Of a DNA stretch of 64,000 bases, positions 35,013 through 47,200 are shown piece after piece. A program made the position numbers and the translations under genes. The notes under the pieces are model-generated. The model ran no database searches, was not told the origin of the DNA, and was given only the letters and a program-made list of their open reading frames with translations. This DNA comes from Cordia subcordata (lineage: Eukaryota > Streptophyta > Magnoliopsida > Boraginales > Cordiaceae), in NCBI GenBank assembly GCA_028554755.1, contig JAPTOF010000001.1, forward strand, positions 29,377,501 through 29,441,500. Direction: 5' to 3'. Within the stretch, counting starts at the first letter, position 1, and every line of letters begins with the position of its first letter.

Positions 35013-35205
35013 CCCACGAACTTAAACTTTGTATTTTGAAGATTCGAAGACCTTCTTTGGATGTTCGACACGCGAACATCATGTTTGTGACTTCAAGTCC
35101 CTAAGTTGTTGAAAAGTCTTACTCAAATATCAAAGTCCTTGTCGGTGAAGATCAAACATAGCAAAGTTTTATTTCTTATCTGATGGTCCTGCTTGGAAAG
35201 GGTCA

Positions 35206-35356
35206 AACATAAAAAAAAAAAAAAACAAAACAAAACAAATAGCTGACAAGGTGGTCCTTCTTCAATTAGGTAAGTGCTTTCTCTCTCTCTTCTTTACACA
35301 TTGAAGTCATATAAAGTATGTATGTAGGTGTGTGTGTATATATATATATATATTAC

Positions 35357-35390
<34 letters not shown>
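35206..35390. repeat. Low-complexity: A-tract, (CT)n and (TA)n
   Basis: An A-rich run at 35208-35238, CT repeats at 35280-35290 and long TA tracts at 35336-35388. These lie inside the MULE, upstream of its transposase. The remaining sequence up to 36468 is AT-rich with no gene. Confidence 0.9.
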
Positions 35391-35392
<2 letters not shown>

Positions 35393-36468
35393 CTAATGAG
35401 ACGTCTCTTATATAAATTGTTCAGTGATTTGGCTCTAACTTGATAACAACAAAAAGAAAAACAAAATATTGACGATTACTTTAATTTCATAATTAACTTA
35501 TTATTTCAACAACTCTTCAACTAACCCTACAAATTTCCTTATTGATGCCCTAAATCTAGTATTAGCCAATTTAATATGCAAGAGCTGACTCTATCTAATA
35601 AAGAATAGTTGCTTATGAAAAAATTGAATATTTAAACGTTATTGTTTACTAAACTAGGTTGATTAATAAAGGCATCTATATAATGCGTTGACCTTTATGG
35701 CTTATAACTTGGGCTAAAATTCTTGATAGCTTGAAAATATGCCACACGTTACCATTCAAATCAGCTGCCCATTGTGACATGATTCAATTATTTGCTTATT
35801 TTATCTTTAATTTCCTCTTTTAATATTTGGGCATTCACTTTCAATGCCGCATGGTGATGCAAATGACTAACGTGTAAGTGATTCGTTTTCATTCTTTTTA
35901 TAATGAATAATATTTTAAATAGAGTTATATTGGATTCACAAATTATTAATTTCGTATTGTACAAGATCTATAACAATTTAGTGAACAGAGAGACTTATTT
36001 ATAAATTAGTCAATTTTACTTACAAAAAAATATATACTTTATAAATTTTTTTATAAGTAAATAAAAGTGACTTATAAACAAATAAAACAGTTAGCTCTGT
36101 GATGCTTTTTATGCCTAGAAAGCCAATATATATACACACACAAACACACTATAAAACTGAAGCTGCCAATTAACATTAAGTAAAACCTAGAAGTTTGTTG
36201 CCTTGAAGCTAAATTGTTAATCTTCAAATTCAATTTTGTAGATAAATTGCAACACTCAATATGTTCAACATCAAAAAATAAGCTAAAAATGGCATCTTTC
36301 AAGAGAAGTAGTTAAGGAAAAAGAATAAGTTGTAAGAAGAAAAGAGGAAGAAGAAGTAAAAAAAGTGTTAAAGAGAAAAGTAGTATGTACTAATCATATT
36401 TGCATTGATTTTATTCTATAGGTTTTTTTTTATGAATTTGAATAACATGTTATTTGATTCAGGTAGTA

Positions 36469-38999
36469 ATGGCTGACTTATTTACTATCTTTTACTACAT
36501 GAATAGAGAGATATGTTGGGATTCCAGTGGGGTTTATTATCTGCCTAGAATTCCTTTAAGGGTTACTCATATGCGTATGTTGAATTTACCGAATTATATA
36601 CTCAGCTCTGCAATGATTTACAAGTTGATGTGCTAACTCACAAGATAGAGATCCTTTATAGATATACAACAGGACCAGGTCAAATGAATCCCTACTATTA
36701 TGTTATTCCCATGGCTAATGATGATATAGTAACTCTTATGTTTGATACAGTAAAAAGGTTAGGTATAGGTGTTCCGATTAAATTGTATTTGAAAATCATC
36801 CCTCTCGAATCAGAATCAGAATCAAAATCAAACTATCATATTGGTAGGTCGATCATGATTGAAGATGAGAATGTGATTAACCATGATTTGGATGAAGCTC
36901 TTAGAAGAAAGAATGAAATGCTTGACCAGAATGATATCAACCTTGATCTTCATGATGATGATCTTGCTCCAATAGCAGAACAAGAACATGGACTAGAAGA
37001 ATATGAGTGTGTTCCTCCAGTCATTCCTGGTGCTACACCTGTTCATCCAAACATTCCTCATTCTGCATCTAGTTCTTCAAATGTTCGTGAAGAATCAAAT
37101 GTATCAAGTTTTTTTCACTAATTTTGATTCGAGTGGTATGTACATGGAGATGGACAATCACTCCATTATTCCAACAACTAACTAGGGACTTCAACAAGAA
37201 TTATATGTAAAGCAAGTGTTTGCAACGAAATGAGAAGCAATGGACATAATCAAGCAATGGCATATTGCTAATCATTGGGCATTTATGGTCCATAAGTCCA
37301 CATGTGATGCATGGGATCTTAGATGTAGACTACATGAAAACAGCGAATGTAAATGGAGACTTCGGTTAAAGTAAAAGAAGATAGGTGTTTTTGAGGTTAC
37401 CCGATATGTGGGTCCTCACACTTGTATGTTTGCATCATTTGATTCTAATCACCCAAACTTGGATATGAGCTTGATTGCTAAAACAATTTAAGGCCACATC
37501 AAGATAAATCCAGCCACTCCAGGGGCAACTTTACATCGTCATTTATTAGATACTTTTGGTTATTCTATGAAAATGAAAAGGGTTTGGGATGGAAAGAAAA
37601 AAGCGATCAAGAATGTGTATGGGTCCTAGTCTGAATCGTATCAATAGTTGATTCGTTTTATGGCAGTTGTGATGAATGAAAACCCTGGAACTCAATTCTT
37701 TTACAACACAGAGACAAGGGAAGTGGACGAAATTGAGTCACTACATGTTTTTAAGCTGGCTTTTTGGGCTTTTGGTACATGCATTGAGGCATTTAAATAT
37801 TGTCGTCCTATTATAAGTGTGGATGAAACACACTTGTATGGAAAATACAAGGGTAAATTGTTAATCACAACTACTATGGATGGCAAAAATCATATCTTGC
37901 CACTTGCCTTTGCTGTTGTGGAAAAGGAAGACATATCTAACTGGTCATGGTTCTTGATATGTTTGCGTCATGAGATTGTTAAAGATAGGGAATGGGTATG
38001 CCTGTTGTCTGATTGCCATCTTGGTATATTAGCTGCTGTGAGAATCAACAAGTAGGGTGGTCAGAAAACTACCATCGATATTGCTTGTTGCATGTAGCAA
38101 GCAATTTCAGATCGGCACACAAGAGTCTTCGCCTGAAAAAATTGGTTATATTGGCTGGTTTACAGTTGCAAGATTGAAAATATGAGAAATACATGGCTCA
38201 AATAAACTTATTGAAGCCTAATACTATAACTTTCTTCGATGATATTCCAAAAGAAAAATGGACAATGGCGCATGATAGTAATATACACTTTGGACAATCA
38301 ACGACAAACATGAATGAGTGCTTTAACGCTGTGTTGACAGGAATTCGGGGTTTGCCTATTACATCAATGGTTTACGCTTTGCTTTATCGTTGCATTAAAT
38401 ACTTTGAGAAGTGAAGACGAGTGGCAAGGAATGGTGTAGAGGCCCTTGATGAGTTCACCCCCTATTTAAACAAAATTTTGAACAAATGGAGTCAAAAAGC
38501 TGGGGGCCACACTGTTATTGTTATCAACTATGCTGAACGAATTTTTGAGGTGATGACTAGAGCAGTTGGGACAAGAGATGGAAATAGACACCTTATCAAA
38601 TTAAGGGATAGGACATGCACGTGTGGCAAATGACAATGCTATCGCATTCCATATTCCCATGCATTGAAGGTTTGTGGTCATATTCACTTGGATTATAAAC
38701 AGTTTGTTGACAAATGGTATAGAATTGATAACTACTCCCACTGCTACTCACATCAGTTAATGCCTCCTATTTATGAAGATTACTGGCTAGTTGTTAATGT
38801 TCAAGTAAAAGCACCAAAGCACTTAAACCGACAGAAAAGGAGATCGAAAGCGCAACGAATTTGTAATGAAATGGATCTTACTGATGGAAGTATTCAAATT
38901 TGCTGTAGGCTATGTAGGCAGCCGGGCCATAATAGGAGGAGATGTCTAACTGGAGGATCAACATCTTTATCTCAACAAGGAGTTAGTTCTTGTACATAA
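36469..38999 (+). pseudogene. MULE transposase (mudrA type), disrupted
   Basis: The N-terminal part (to about 37120) reads through one frameshift near 36630 into an acidic region (YRYTTGPGQMNPYYYVIP, then EDENVINHDLDEAL), as in plant MULE transposases. The MuDR DNA-binding domain follows with stops (RYVGPHTCMFASFDSNHPNL, near 37400-37465). The catalytic core has ISVDETHLYGKYKG (first Asp, near 37816) and LLSDCHLGI (second Asp, near 38005, usually SDRH). The SWIM zinc finger reads CTCGK-stop-QCYRIPYSHALKVC (38616-38672): the Trp codon is TGA and one Cys is Tyr. A CCHC knuckle CRLCRQPGHNRRRC (38904-38945) ends the protein. In a live element it would cut and join the ends. At least six stops are present. 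Confidence 0.9.
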
Positions 39000-39227
39000 A
39001 TTGTCAACATATTGTATGTTAATTTAAAGTGTTGTAAGGGAGAAAAAAAAACTACTCATATTTGTTGAGAAATGACTGATTGTTCTATTATGATTTGTGT
39101 ATAACATCTATTTGTACTTGTTGAATACTTATGTTGCTTCTAATTGTATGTAATCGAATATATTTATATGTCATTTAAATATTATCAGTCACATTAACTA
39201 TGTTATAATATTTTTTTAACAAAAAAA

Positions 39228-41381
39228 TGCCACAGGTTAGAAAATATAGAGGGTGGACATTACAGGATACACATCGGTCAGCATTCATTTGGCATGCTCA
39301 GGCTACGCAGGATGCAACTGAGCAGGTTAATGTAATTTTTCTCCAAATATGATTATATTATAAACATAATCAAGAAAATACAACATTTATGTTATATTGT
39401 TGATGATCCAGGCTCTATTATCGTTTACCTTTAAGTGTTGTTGAGTTGAGACGAGTATGCATCGCACTATACAATTAGATGATAGACTAGAGCCGTTTCT
39501 GCAGCGAGATGGATTTTTGGAGTTTTGCGGATTGTTTTTATTCAGATGGATTGGCATCTTATCACAGCATTTGTGAAAGATGGAGACCAGAGACATATAC
39601 ATTCCATTTACCACACGGTGAGTGCACTATCACTCTTCAAGATGTGGCGGTGCTATTTGAATTACGCATCGATGATGAGCCTGTCACTAGTAGAGGTCTC
39701 CCTGCAGGAGTTACATGGGTGTATACTAGAATTTGTTAGGCTTTACACCTCAAAGAAAAGAATTAGATGGAGGGCGTCTTCGGTTGAGTACTTTGCGTGA
39801 GCGATTTGTTGTGTTACCGGAGGGTGCCCTAGATGAGGTCTCACAGCAACATGCTCGAGCATATATATTGCACTTGATTGAAGGATTCTTATTTGTTGAC
39901 AAATCTCAATCTACAGTACATCTCATGTTTTTTACACTACTTGATGATTTTGATAGGGCTGGTACTATTAGTTGGGGAAGTGTTTGCGTTGCATGGTTGT
40001 ATCATGAGTTATGTCATGCATCCATTGGTATTTTGAAAGATATAGTTGGGCCATTGATCATGCTTCAAGTATGGGCTTGGGAGTGTTGCCCACACATTGC
40101 ACGAGATTGGTACGAAAGCATATAGATGAGGTGCCAGTCATATTAGATGGCCCATTAGCGACCAGGTAATTAAGTTATACATTTTATATAACAATTACAT
40201 ATCCATGACTAATTTTTCAATGAATTTGAAATAGTACTTTTCATGAAATGTAGGTGGATGACTGACTTTTCAGTCAAAAAAGTTGCCACACATGTGGTGT
40301 CCCAGTATAGATTTCAACTTGATTGACTGGCTCCCGTTTAGTTTCTATGGCAGCCCTACACAGAGGAGTTGTTGGCCATACTTCCACAATATTGTACTAC
40401 TGCACGTGCTATTTGGACATGTTCTGTGCCATTGATATGTTTTCATATAGTGGAGCATCACTACCCAGCTCGAGTGATGAGGCAATTTGGATGGCAACAA
40501 GATATACACCTCCACCATGTACGTATTCCAGAGAACTACATAAGATTGATTTAAGAAAGGGGACAACTGACTGGAAAGAGTGTCACCAAAGCTATATAGA
40601 CATATGGGATCCGCGTTATAACTATATCGTGGACGGTATACCGGCATCTGATGAGCCATCTCTAGAGATTATAATGCATGGTATAAGCATATCACATTTC
40701 CATTTCTTACTTGGCTTGGATCTCTTCTTGATGTGGTGGTATGTTTGTTCTATTTTTCCCCTAATTCACTTACGTTCTTTATGTAGTTTGTCTTGCATGT
40801 ATATTTCTTGTTGCGTATAATAATTTCGTAACTTTATACTTATATGACAGGTTACTGAGACACAACATATAAATGATTTGTGAATAGGGACATCACATAA
40901 TGTGTTGCCTGAGATACATAGGTCCAGCAATAGAATGTTGCATGCTCTTGGTAGACATAGACAATTTGATGACATACCAAATGCAACTGCAAGGCCGTCT
41001 ACATCTGGACCTGTAGATGCACATGACATATATGAACAAGAAATGCTTTATGAAGATGCTATACCACCTTCTAACATTAAATCATATATGCCAAAGTGTT
41101 ACGTAACTCCTTTTCAGCCGACTGGAGCATATATGGCACATTCCTCTAGTACACAGTATGCATCTTATTTGCCACCTGTGTCCTTTGAGTTCCGAGATGA
41201 GGATCTAGAAAATGAGGCATTTAAAGTTGGCAATGTCGATATCATGCATGAGGAAGGCGTTGTTGTTGAGAGTGTACAGCCTGACATTGAAGTGCCTACT
41301 CAAACGTTGCAAGTTTATCATAGGCATCCGAAACGCAAGAAAAAACCAACGCGATGTGGTACTAGATCACGTTTGTTATAG
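39228..41381 (+). pseudogene. Plant mobile domain (PMD/MAIN-like) gene, four exons, disrupted
   Basis: Exon 1 (39228-39329) starts MPQVRKYRGWTLQDTHRS. The PMD core follows: LYYRLPLSVVELRRVCI, ERWRPETYTFHLPHGECTIT, LQDVAVLFELRID, then KELDGGRLRLSTLRERF to AYILHLIEGFLF and ISWGSVCVAWLYHELC. Then come VKKVATHVVSQYRFQLD, YCTTARAIWTCSVPLICFH and WKECHQSYIDIWDPRYNYI. The C-terminal region (40902-41381) ends in a basic tail, HRHPKRKKKPTRCGTRSRLL. Three introns with GT...AG borders are visible: about 39330-39411, 40169-40252 and 40681-40851. Frameshifts near 39480, 39570, 39720 and 40540 and several stops disable it. PMD proteins (MAIN, MAIL1) act in nuclear silencing and gene expression, and transposon-borne PMD copies are known. 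It lies 230 bases after the transposase. Confidence 0.85.
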
Positions 41382-41977
41382 ATACTCTTATTACTTTTAA
41401 TATTGAAACTATTAGAAGTGTTGTGATATATTATTAAGTTACTCTTTGTGTGTTCAACTCTTTATGTTATTTAAATATTAGCTTGTCATGTACAGGTTTC
41501 TACATCATAGGTAAAAAGTGAAGAATTAGGGGAAACTTTGCCAATTTTTTAATAAACCATTCCATTATTTAATAACTCAAAACACACTAATCATACAAAA
41601 AACCAAAAGCAAAAAATAATAATGGAATTGCCAAGTCTCCTCGTCTAATATGTACTCAACTGAATATCAATATTCACGGCCTTGACATGTCAAATATCTC
41701 ATTGAGATGTATAATCCAAGTCATATTAAGTGGTTGGTGACGTTAAGCATTATGTCACTAGTTCTGTTGTTCTACTTGTTGCCCTAATTCACTAATTCTG
41801 TTATTATGCTTGTTATTAACATAATTCACGATGCTGATATTTTTCAAAGACATTATCACCATAGACTAATATAGAACTTCCTTTTCTCCTAGATAAGCAA
41901 CTTTTGAATTCAAGAGGCATCTTACCTATATTACAAAAAATCACAAGGAATGATGAGACAAAGAAAAGCAAACTTAT
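41382..41977. other. 3' part of the MULE, no gene seen
   Basis: AT-rich DNA following the PMD pseudogene. No open frame, RNA gene or repeat was identified before the nested MITE. Confidence 0.5.
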
Positions 41978-42246
41978 GCTCTGTTTGTTATAGTCTTATT
42001 TTAAGATGCTTATCCTATTGAAATGAGGGTACATCTTATAAGATTTAAGAAATCTTATCATACATCCTATGAAAATTCAAAGCAAAACCATAATTTTTAT
42101 TTTATAAGAAATAAGCAATCTATCCTATCTTATTCTTTACAACCATAGAATGCATGGTATATGTGATAAGATATCTTAAATCTTATAAGATATCTTCAAA
42201 TCTCAATAGAATAAGTATCTTAAAGTAAGATCATTCCAAACACACT
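41978..42246. mobile_element. MITE nested in the MULE
   Basis: Long terminal inverted repeats of about 45 bases: the left end has GTCTTATTTTAAGATGCTTATCC..TTGAAAT, and the right end in complement has ATCTTACTTTAAGATACTTATTC..TTGAGAT. It is 269 bases with no coding capacity and internal 'cttataagat' palindromes. Ends resemble other 'TGTTTG' MITEs here. The target duplication is unclear. Confidence 0.8.
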
Positions 42247-42819
42247 ATTAGTAGAGGTATGCACTGTAAAGTGTTTACCATCAGAAGAGCAATGAAATGA
42301 TATATAAATGTTGAATTGTAAACCTTACAAAGACATCTTAATTTTTAAAATATGTGATAACACTAAATTATAAACTTTTTCTAATTATTCTAATGTTAAA
42401 TTTTTGAATTTTTGAATTTCTGGTTTTCAATTTTTAAATTTTAAAAATTTTTCAATTTCAGTTTGAAAAATTTTTAATCATTGCAATATTAATTTTTCTA
42501 ATTTTTAGTTTTCAATTTTTAGGTTTTTTACGTTTTAATAATTTCAATGTTAAATTATTTAATTTTTATTAATATTTTTTAATTTTATTTATTTAATTCA
42601 TATATTGTTAGTATTTTTAATTTTCATATTAAAATTGTCATTGAAATTACAAATATACACACGACGTTCGTGTGTCATGGGAAAAAAGAAAAATAAAAGA
42701 TGACTTAGTGTCTTGAAGCCACAAAGTTAGACTTCGTGTCTTCAAGGCACAAAGTCTAATCATCTGCTTATGTGGCCATCTTTTTCACGTGTATTAGCCA
42801 TATCATGGTGTTTTTATTT

Positions 42820-42944
42820 GAACTTCATGTCTTCAAGATACAAAGTATCATAAGATGGCTATTTAATTCATTTTTTTTTTTTTTTTTAAAGTTAGTTATT
42901 TTAGTGTAAAAGTTATAAAATATAGTTAAATTGGTCATTATCTC
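42820..42944 (-). repeat. Right terminal inverted repeat of the MULE
   Basis: It is the complement of the left end, interrupted by a T-run (42870-42888). The outermost bases are ...CATTATCTC. The interval 42247-42819 between the MITE and this repeat is AT-rich, with repeated 'aatttttaaatttt' and two 'cttcgtgtcttcaagg'-like blocks. Confidence 0.75.
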
Positions 42945-42960
42945 CAATATGGTGGGCAAA

Positions 42961-42970
42961 TTATATAGAG
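42961..42970 (+). promoter_or_regulatory. TATA-like box upstream of SLP2
   Basis: TTATATAGAG lies about 120 bases before the SLP2 ATG and only 16 bases after the MULE end. It is the only TATA-like motif between the MULE and the gene. Use as a promoter is inferred. Confidence 0.45.
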
Positions 42971-43084
42971 GTCAACTTTTAAACAAACAAAACTATTCCC
43001 TCCAGCCTAAGGTTCACAGCATATTGGACTGGGGAATTGGGGATAGCAACAAAAAGGGCGTAAAATCCAGAACAAAGCAAAAAA

Positions 43085-44275
43085 ATGGAAACGCAAAGGA
43101 ACAGCTTGACATGCCACAACCTCCCTTCTTTCCTATCCTCCTTCGTTGACACCTTCGTTGACTTCTCTGTCAGCGGCGGCCTCTTCTTATTACCCGCTAT
43201 CTACAATGATCCCCTACCCGCGCCTCCATTACAAACCATGTACCCTCAACCCTCCCGCCTCGTAGCTATCGGCGATCTCCACGGCGACCTCACCAAAGCC
43301 AAGCAAGCCCTCCGTCTCGCCGCCCTCATCGACAGTGAGGACCGCTGGTCCGGGGGCTCCACCACCGTTGTCCAAATCGGCGACATCTTCGACCGCGGCG
43401 GCGATGAGCTCAAGCTCCTCTACTTGTTCGAGAAACTGAAGCGCGAAGCTGCACGCGACGGAGGGACAATCATTACCATGAACGGTAACCACGAGATCAT
43501 GAACGTCGACGGCGATTTTCGTTTCGCGACGCGCGAAGGGCTTGAGGAATTTAAAGAATGGGCAACGTGGTACGGTGTTGGGAATAATATGAAACGTTTG
43601 TGCGAGGGTTTGAAGGAGAATTTGGAGGACCCTTTCAATGGGTTGCCTTCACAGTTTCGGAATGTTAAATCGGAGTATTTCGATGGTATCCGATCACGGA
43701 TGGCGGCAATGAGGCCAGATGGGCCAATTGCTAGTAGATTTTTAGCAAAAAATCCGACTGTAGTTGTGGTTGGAGATTCAGTATTTGCTCATGGTGGGTT
43801 GTTACCTAAACATGTAGAATACGGGTTGCACCGCGCGAATGAGGAGGTGAGGGATTGGATTCGGGGTGTGAAGGACAAGGTTGAGAGGGAGTTAGTAAAA
43901 GGGAAGAATTCGATTGTTTGGTCGAGGAAGTTTTCGCATGAGGTAGCTAAGGACTGTGATTGTTCCACTCTTGAGCATGTGCTCGAGACAATACCGGGAG
44001 TTAAGAGGATGATCATGGGGCATACTATACAACAACATGGCATTAATGGTGCTTGTGGTAATAAAGCGATAAGGATAGATGTGGGGATGTCAAGAGGGTG
44101 TGGCAATGGGTTGCCTGAGGTTTTGGAGATTAATCAGAATTCGGAGGTGCGGGTGTTGACTTCGAACCCTTTGTTTCAGAGAGGATTCGATGGGCCTGTG
44201 ACCACTGATAAGAAAGATGAGATTGGTTTGTTATTCCCTCAACCAGGGCCTAAGCAAGTGGAGGTTAATGCTTAA
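43085..44275 (+). CDS. SLP2: Shewanella-like protein phosphatase 2 (SLP2)
   Basis: An intact intronless gene of 396 codons. It is a metallophosphoesterase of the PPP type with GDLHGD (residues 63-68), GDIFDRGG (99-106), GNHE (134-137), HGG (236-238) and GHT (312-314), the metal-binding and catalytic motifs. The first 50 residues (FVDTFVDFSVSG) match the SLP2 N-terminus and show no chloroplast transit peptide, unlike SLP1. C291/C293 and C324/C339 are candidates for the redox-sensitive cysteines. In Arabidopsis, SLP2 is a Tyr-phosphatase activated by MIA40 and linked to seed germination (family knowledge). The start ATG at 43085 has A at -3 and G at +4. The first 450 bases are much more GC-rich than the surroundings. 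A MULE end lies 140 bases upstream. Confidence 0.93.
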   Translation: METQRNSLTCHNLPSFLSSFVDTFVDFSVSGGLFLLPAIYNDPLPAPPLQTMYPQPSRLVAIGDLHGDLTKAKQALRLAALIDSEDRWSGGSTTVVQIGDIFDRGGDELKLLYLFEKLKREAARDGGTIITMNGNHEIMNVDGDFRFATREGLEEFKEWATWYGVGNNMKRLCEGLKENLEDPFNGLPSQFRNVKSEYFDGIRSRMAAMRPDGPIASRFLAKNPTVVVVGDSVFAHGGLLPKHVEYGLHRANEEVRDWIRGVKDKVERELVKGKNSIVWSRKFSHEVAKDCDCSTLEHVLETIPGVKRMIMGHTIQQHGINGACGNKAIRIDVGMSRGCGNGLPEVLEINQNSEVRVLTSNPLFQRGFDGPVTTDKKDEIGLLFPQPGPKQVEVNA

Positions 44276-47200
44276 GCAACTGATGTGTTTAAACTTATAT
44301 TAGTCAGAAATCCTTTGCTGCACTTCTTGGCATTCATCAGATTTAAATGTTAGGTCAGTAATGAAAAAACCATCGTGATTCAATGTAATCTGATTTAAGT
44401 ATTGAATATTAGAAAGAGATAATGGTGAATTTGTTGCATCATTTTTGATCAATTATAAGTGGTAAGTCTATGAACTTCATTTATTTATATCCAGAGCATC
44501 TTACCTCTATCCTCGCCTTGTACTTCAATTAACTGTCAAATTGATACAGCAAATGGGATGTATTATTAGTGTTTCATATGTGTAGAGTAAGACACAATTT
44601 AAGTATCATCTGTCAATTTGTCCTGAATGCTGTTACCTTCGATGAATGAATCTTTTGAAAGCGTTGTGGCAGTCATGGGACTTTCACAGCTCAAGAAACA
44701 AATTTAGATGAAATAAGAGAGTGAGTTGAGGCAGGATTTTCCTTAGGTACTGATTCACTAGTAATGATATCATGATGCCGTTTGCTGATCGTCACTGATC
44801 ATACATTAGTATAACATGACTGCACAATAATGAAAATGAGGTAAATGGATTCCGGATACATGTAGACGACGTTCTTCAATGGTAACTTTCTATTTATCAA
44901 TCCATTTACCTTCTTCCCACCCTTGTTAAGCTGTAAATATTCACTTTGTTTGCCAAAAATATATTGTTGTGTCGCATGACAATGGCGCATGCTATAAAAG
45001 GTTGAACAAAAGCAAATCCTATCATTTTCAAATGGTAAATGACGGTAATCTCAACACAAAAACTTTTATTAGCCCTTTCTCATGCTTTCTTGAGGGTTGT
45101 ATTATAGGTGCATTCTTAAATGGAATCATGTTGTAGAATTCTTACACTGAGAATCTTTTATTATTGATTTGAAATCTTATAGTTCAGTATTACAGGTTTT
45201 GGGATGTATTTATTGGACGTGGGAGCTTAGGTACTTCATCTTTTAACTTCAATGACCTGCAGTTTGTTGCTGCTGCATTGCTTCTTTCTTTGACCAAAAT
45301 TAGTACTCTATTTTGTTTTCCATCATGATGAAGTGGAAGGCTTCTGTTGTACTCGAGGATGGTGCTCTTATTTGTTTGAAGTTGGATATTTGATTAGTAA
45401 CAGTTTGCAATTCTTGCTGATGAATGTCTCTCTATTGCTTTAAGAAAATGTTCAAGATGATGTATGGAGGCTTGTACCTGGTAAAGCTTTTGACTACTAG
45501 ACACTTGATTATTAAATTATTGAGACATATTGAAGATGGAGATTTTATGCAGGAACATAAAGAAAATCAAGGCTAATAAACTGGTATAATGTTTTGCAAT
45601 GTTCTAAAATTCAGTTTTAAGTTCGAACCATATCCCTCTAAATTATGTACTCGGACAAATCTCTGTAGTTTGCAACAGGAATGCATTATTATGTTAAAGA
45701 TCGTGCTTGGCACAATGGTCAATTGCTCATTTGTTGAATACTTGATTTTAGGTTCAACTGCTGGGAACTGCCTCTCTAGCTATAAAGATATTGGCTGTGT
45801 ACTTCTCTGTTCTCTAGGTGCCCACTAGTTGCGAGAGCCTGTGTATTAGCTACTGCCTTGTAGTGCTTTGTGATTTTTTTAAATCTACTACTTAGGTTAG
45901 TTCATCTATGATCTTTCTTAAGAGAAGATGCAACTGTATAACAGTTGCCCTTAATAGACTTGCAGGACAGCAACCAAGAGGACAAGACATACTTTTCTTC
46001 TGCTGGCTGCGTTCTTCTTCATGTCTATCTCTACTGCAAAGCTGGTCGATGCCAGCTATATTGGTTGAAAATAGGGGGCCAATGAAGACCCCCTAATAAA
46101 GCTTTTCTGGATAAAGCAAATGATTTGTTTGACAATTTTGGACCAGATGAACCCCTTCCACTAGTCCATCTTAGAAGATCGACAAATGCCCCATATTACG
46201 TAATCTCAGAGCTGTACTTTTGGACCGAGGGATTTTGCTCTTATTTAAAAATGCAAGTTTATGACAAAAATTACATGGCCAAAAGAGGAAGGAAAAATTT
46301 TTTTTTGACAAAATAGCATCATGCTGAAACTTGATGTGATAGTAGCATGCTGGATTTTACTTGTTACTATCGTTGTGTCTGATTGAGAGGATCTCACTTG
46401 CTTGTTGAGTGTCTGAGTATTTGATATAATGTACTTGATGCTTTCCTCAAGGTTCCAGATAACACAGGAATGTGCATCCAAAGAGACTTGGAATATGTCA
46501 ATTCTGTATTTTCCTGTATATTGATGAAAGTGTGTTTCCATGGCATTATGCTTGCAATCCTGAGTATATTTTGTTATTTTCTGATGGGATAAAGAATTTA
46601 CAAGAGGAGAAACAGCCTTAGAAATAACCAAAAACTTTTCAATTCAATTCACTAGCTAGTATACTAATGCTTTTGATCTTTGATTGTTATCAATTTATAA
46701 TAGATCCTGTATGGGAGAAACCGATCAACATATTAAATTTGGTAATTTATTGGCAAGAGGAGTCAAAGCACACATCAATGATGGTTTAAATATATCTTAC
46801 TATACACATAATGCTGGAATGTTTCTTAGCAAAATGAGAAATTTCTTCATCTGGTGTCGTCGTAACTGTATTGGAATCTAAATATAGTGACACAGGCTTC
46901 TGGATCTGTTTTAAAATTCTTCTTCATGATTAAGTTTCTTTGGGTTTACCTAGGGAATATGTATGTCTACTTTGAAAGTGATCACAAATGGACATTGGTC
47001 CTCTTGGTCATGGTAGTGATGGTGGTTTGATTTCTTATAATTATTTTAATGCGAAGAACTCTCACAATGATATTTCTAGGCGTTGTTTTCTGAAGATAAA
47101 TTGCTCTACTTGCCTGCCTGTTCACTATCTGATGCACTGTGATCTTCAGTTAGATTGGTTTAGCATGCATAGTGACAAACATCTTGATAATCCAAAAGAG

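Larger units (their letters stand above)
34820..42944 (+). mobile_element. Mutator-like element (MULE) carrying mudrA and PMD pseudogenes
   Basis: The left end GAGATAACGAG and the right end, read in complement, GAGATAATGAC begin long terminal inverted repeats of roughly 120 bases. The repeats share blocks such as 'ctatatttta.aactttt' and 'aaatagcca..tt', and 'atctgaagtt' pairs with 'acatgaagtt'. They are flanked by CCATATAGT (34811-34819) and CAATATGGT (42945-42953), which match at 7 of 9 positions, the expected MULE target duplication length. Inside are a MULE transposase pseudogene and a plant mobile domain pseudogene in the same orientation, plus a younger MITE at 41978-42246. The 8125-base size suits an autonomous MULE. 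The right end adjoins the SLP2 gene. Confidence 0.85.
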
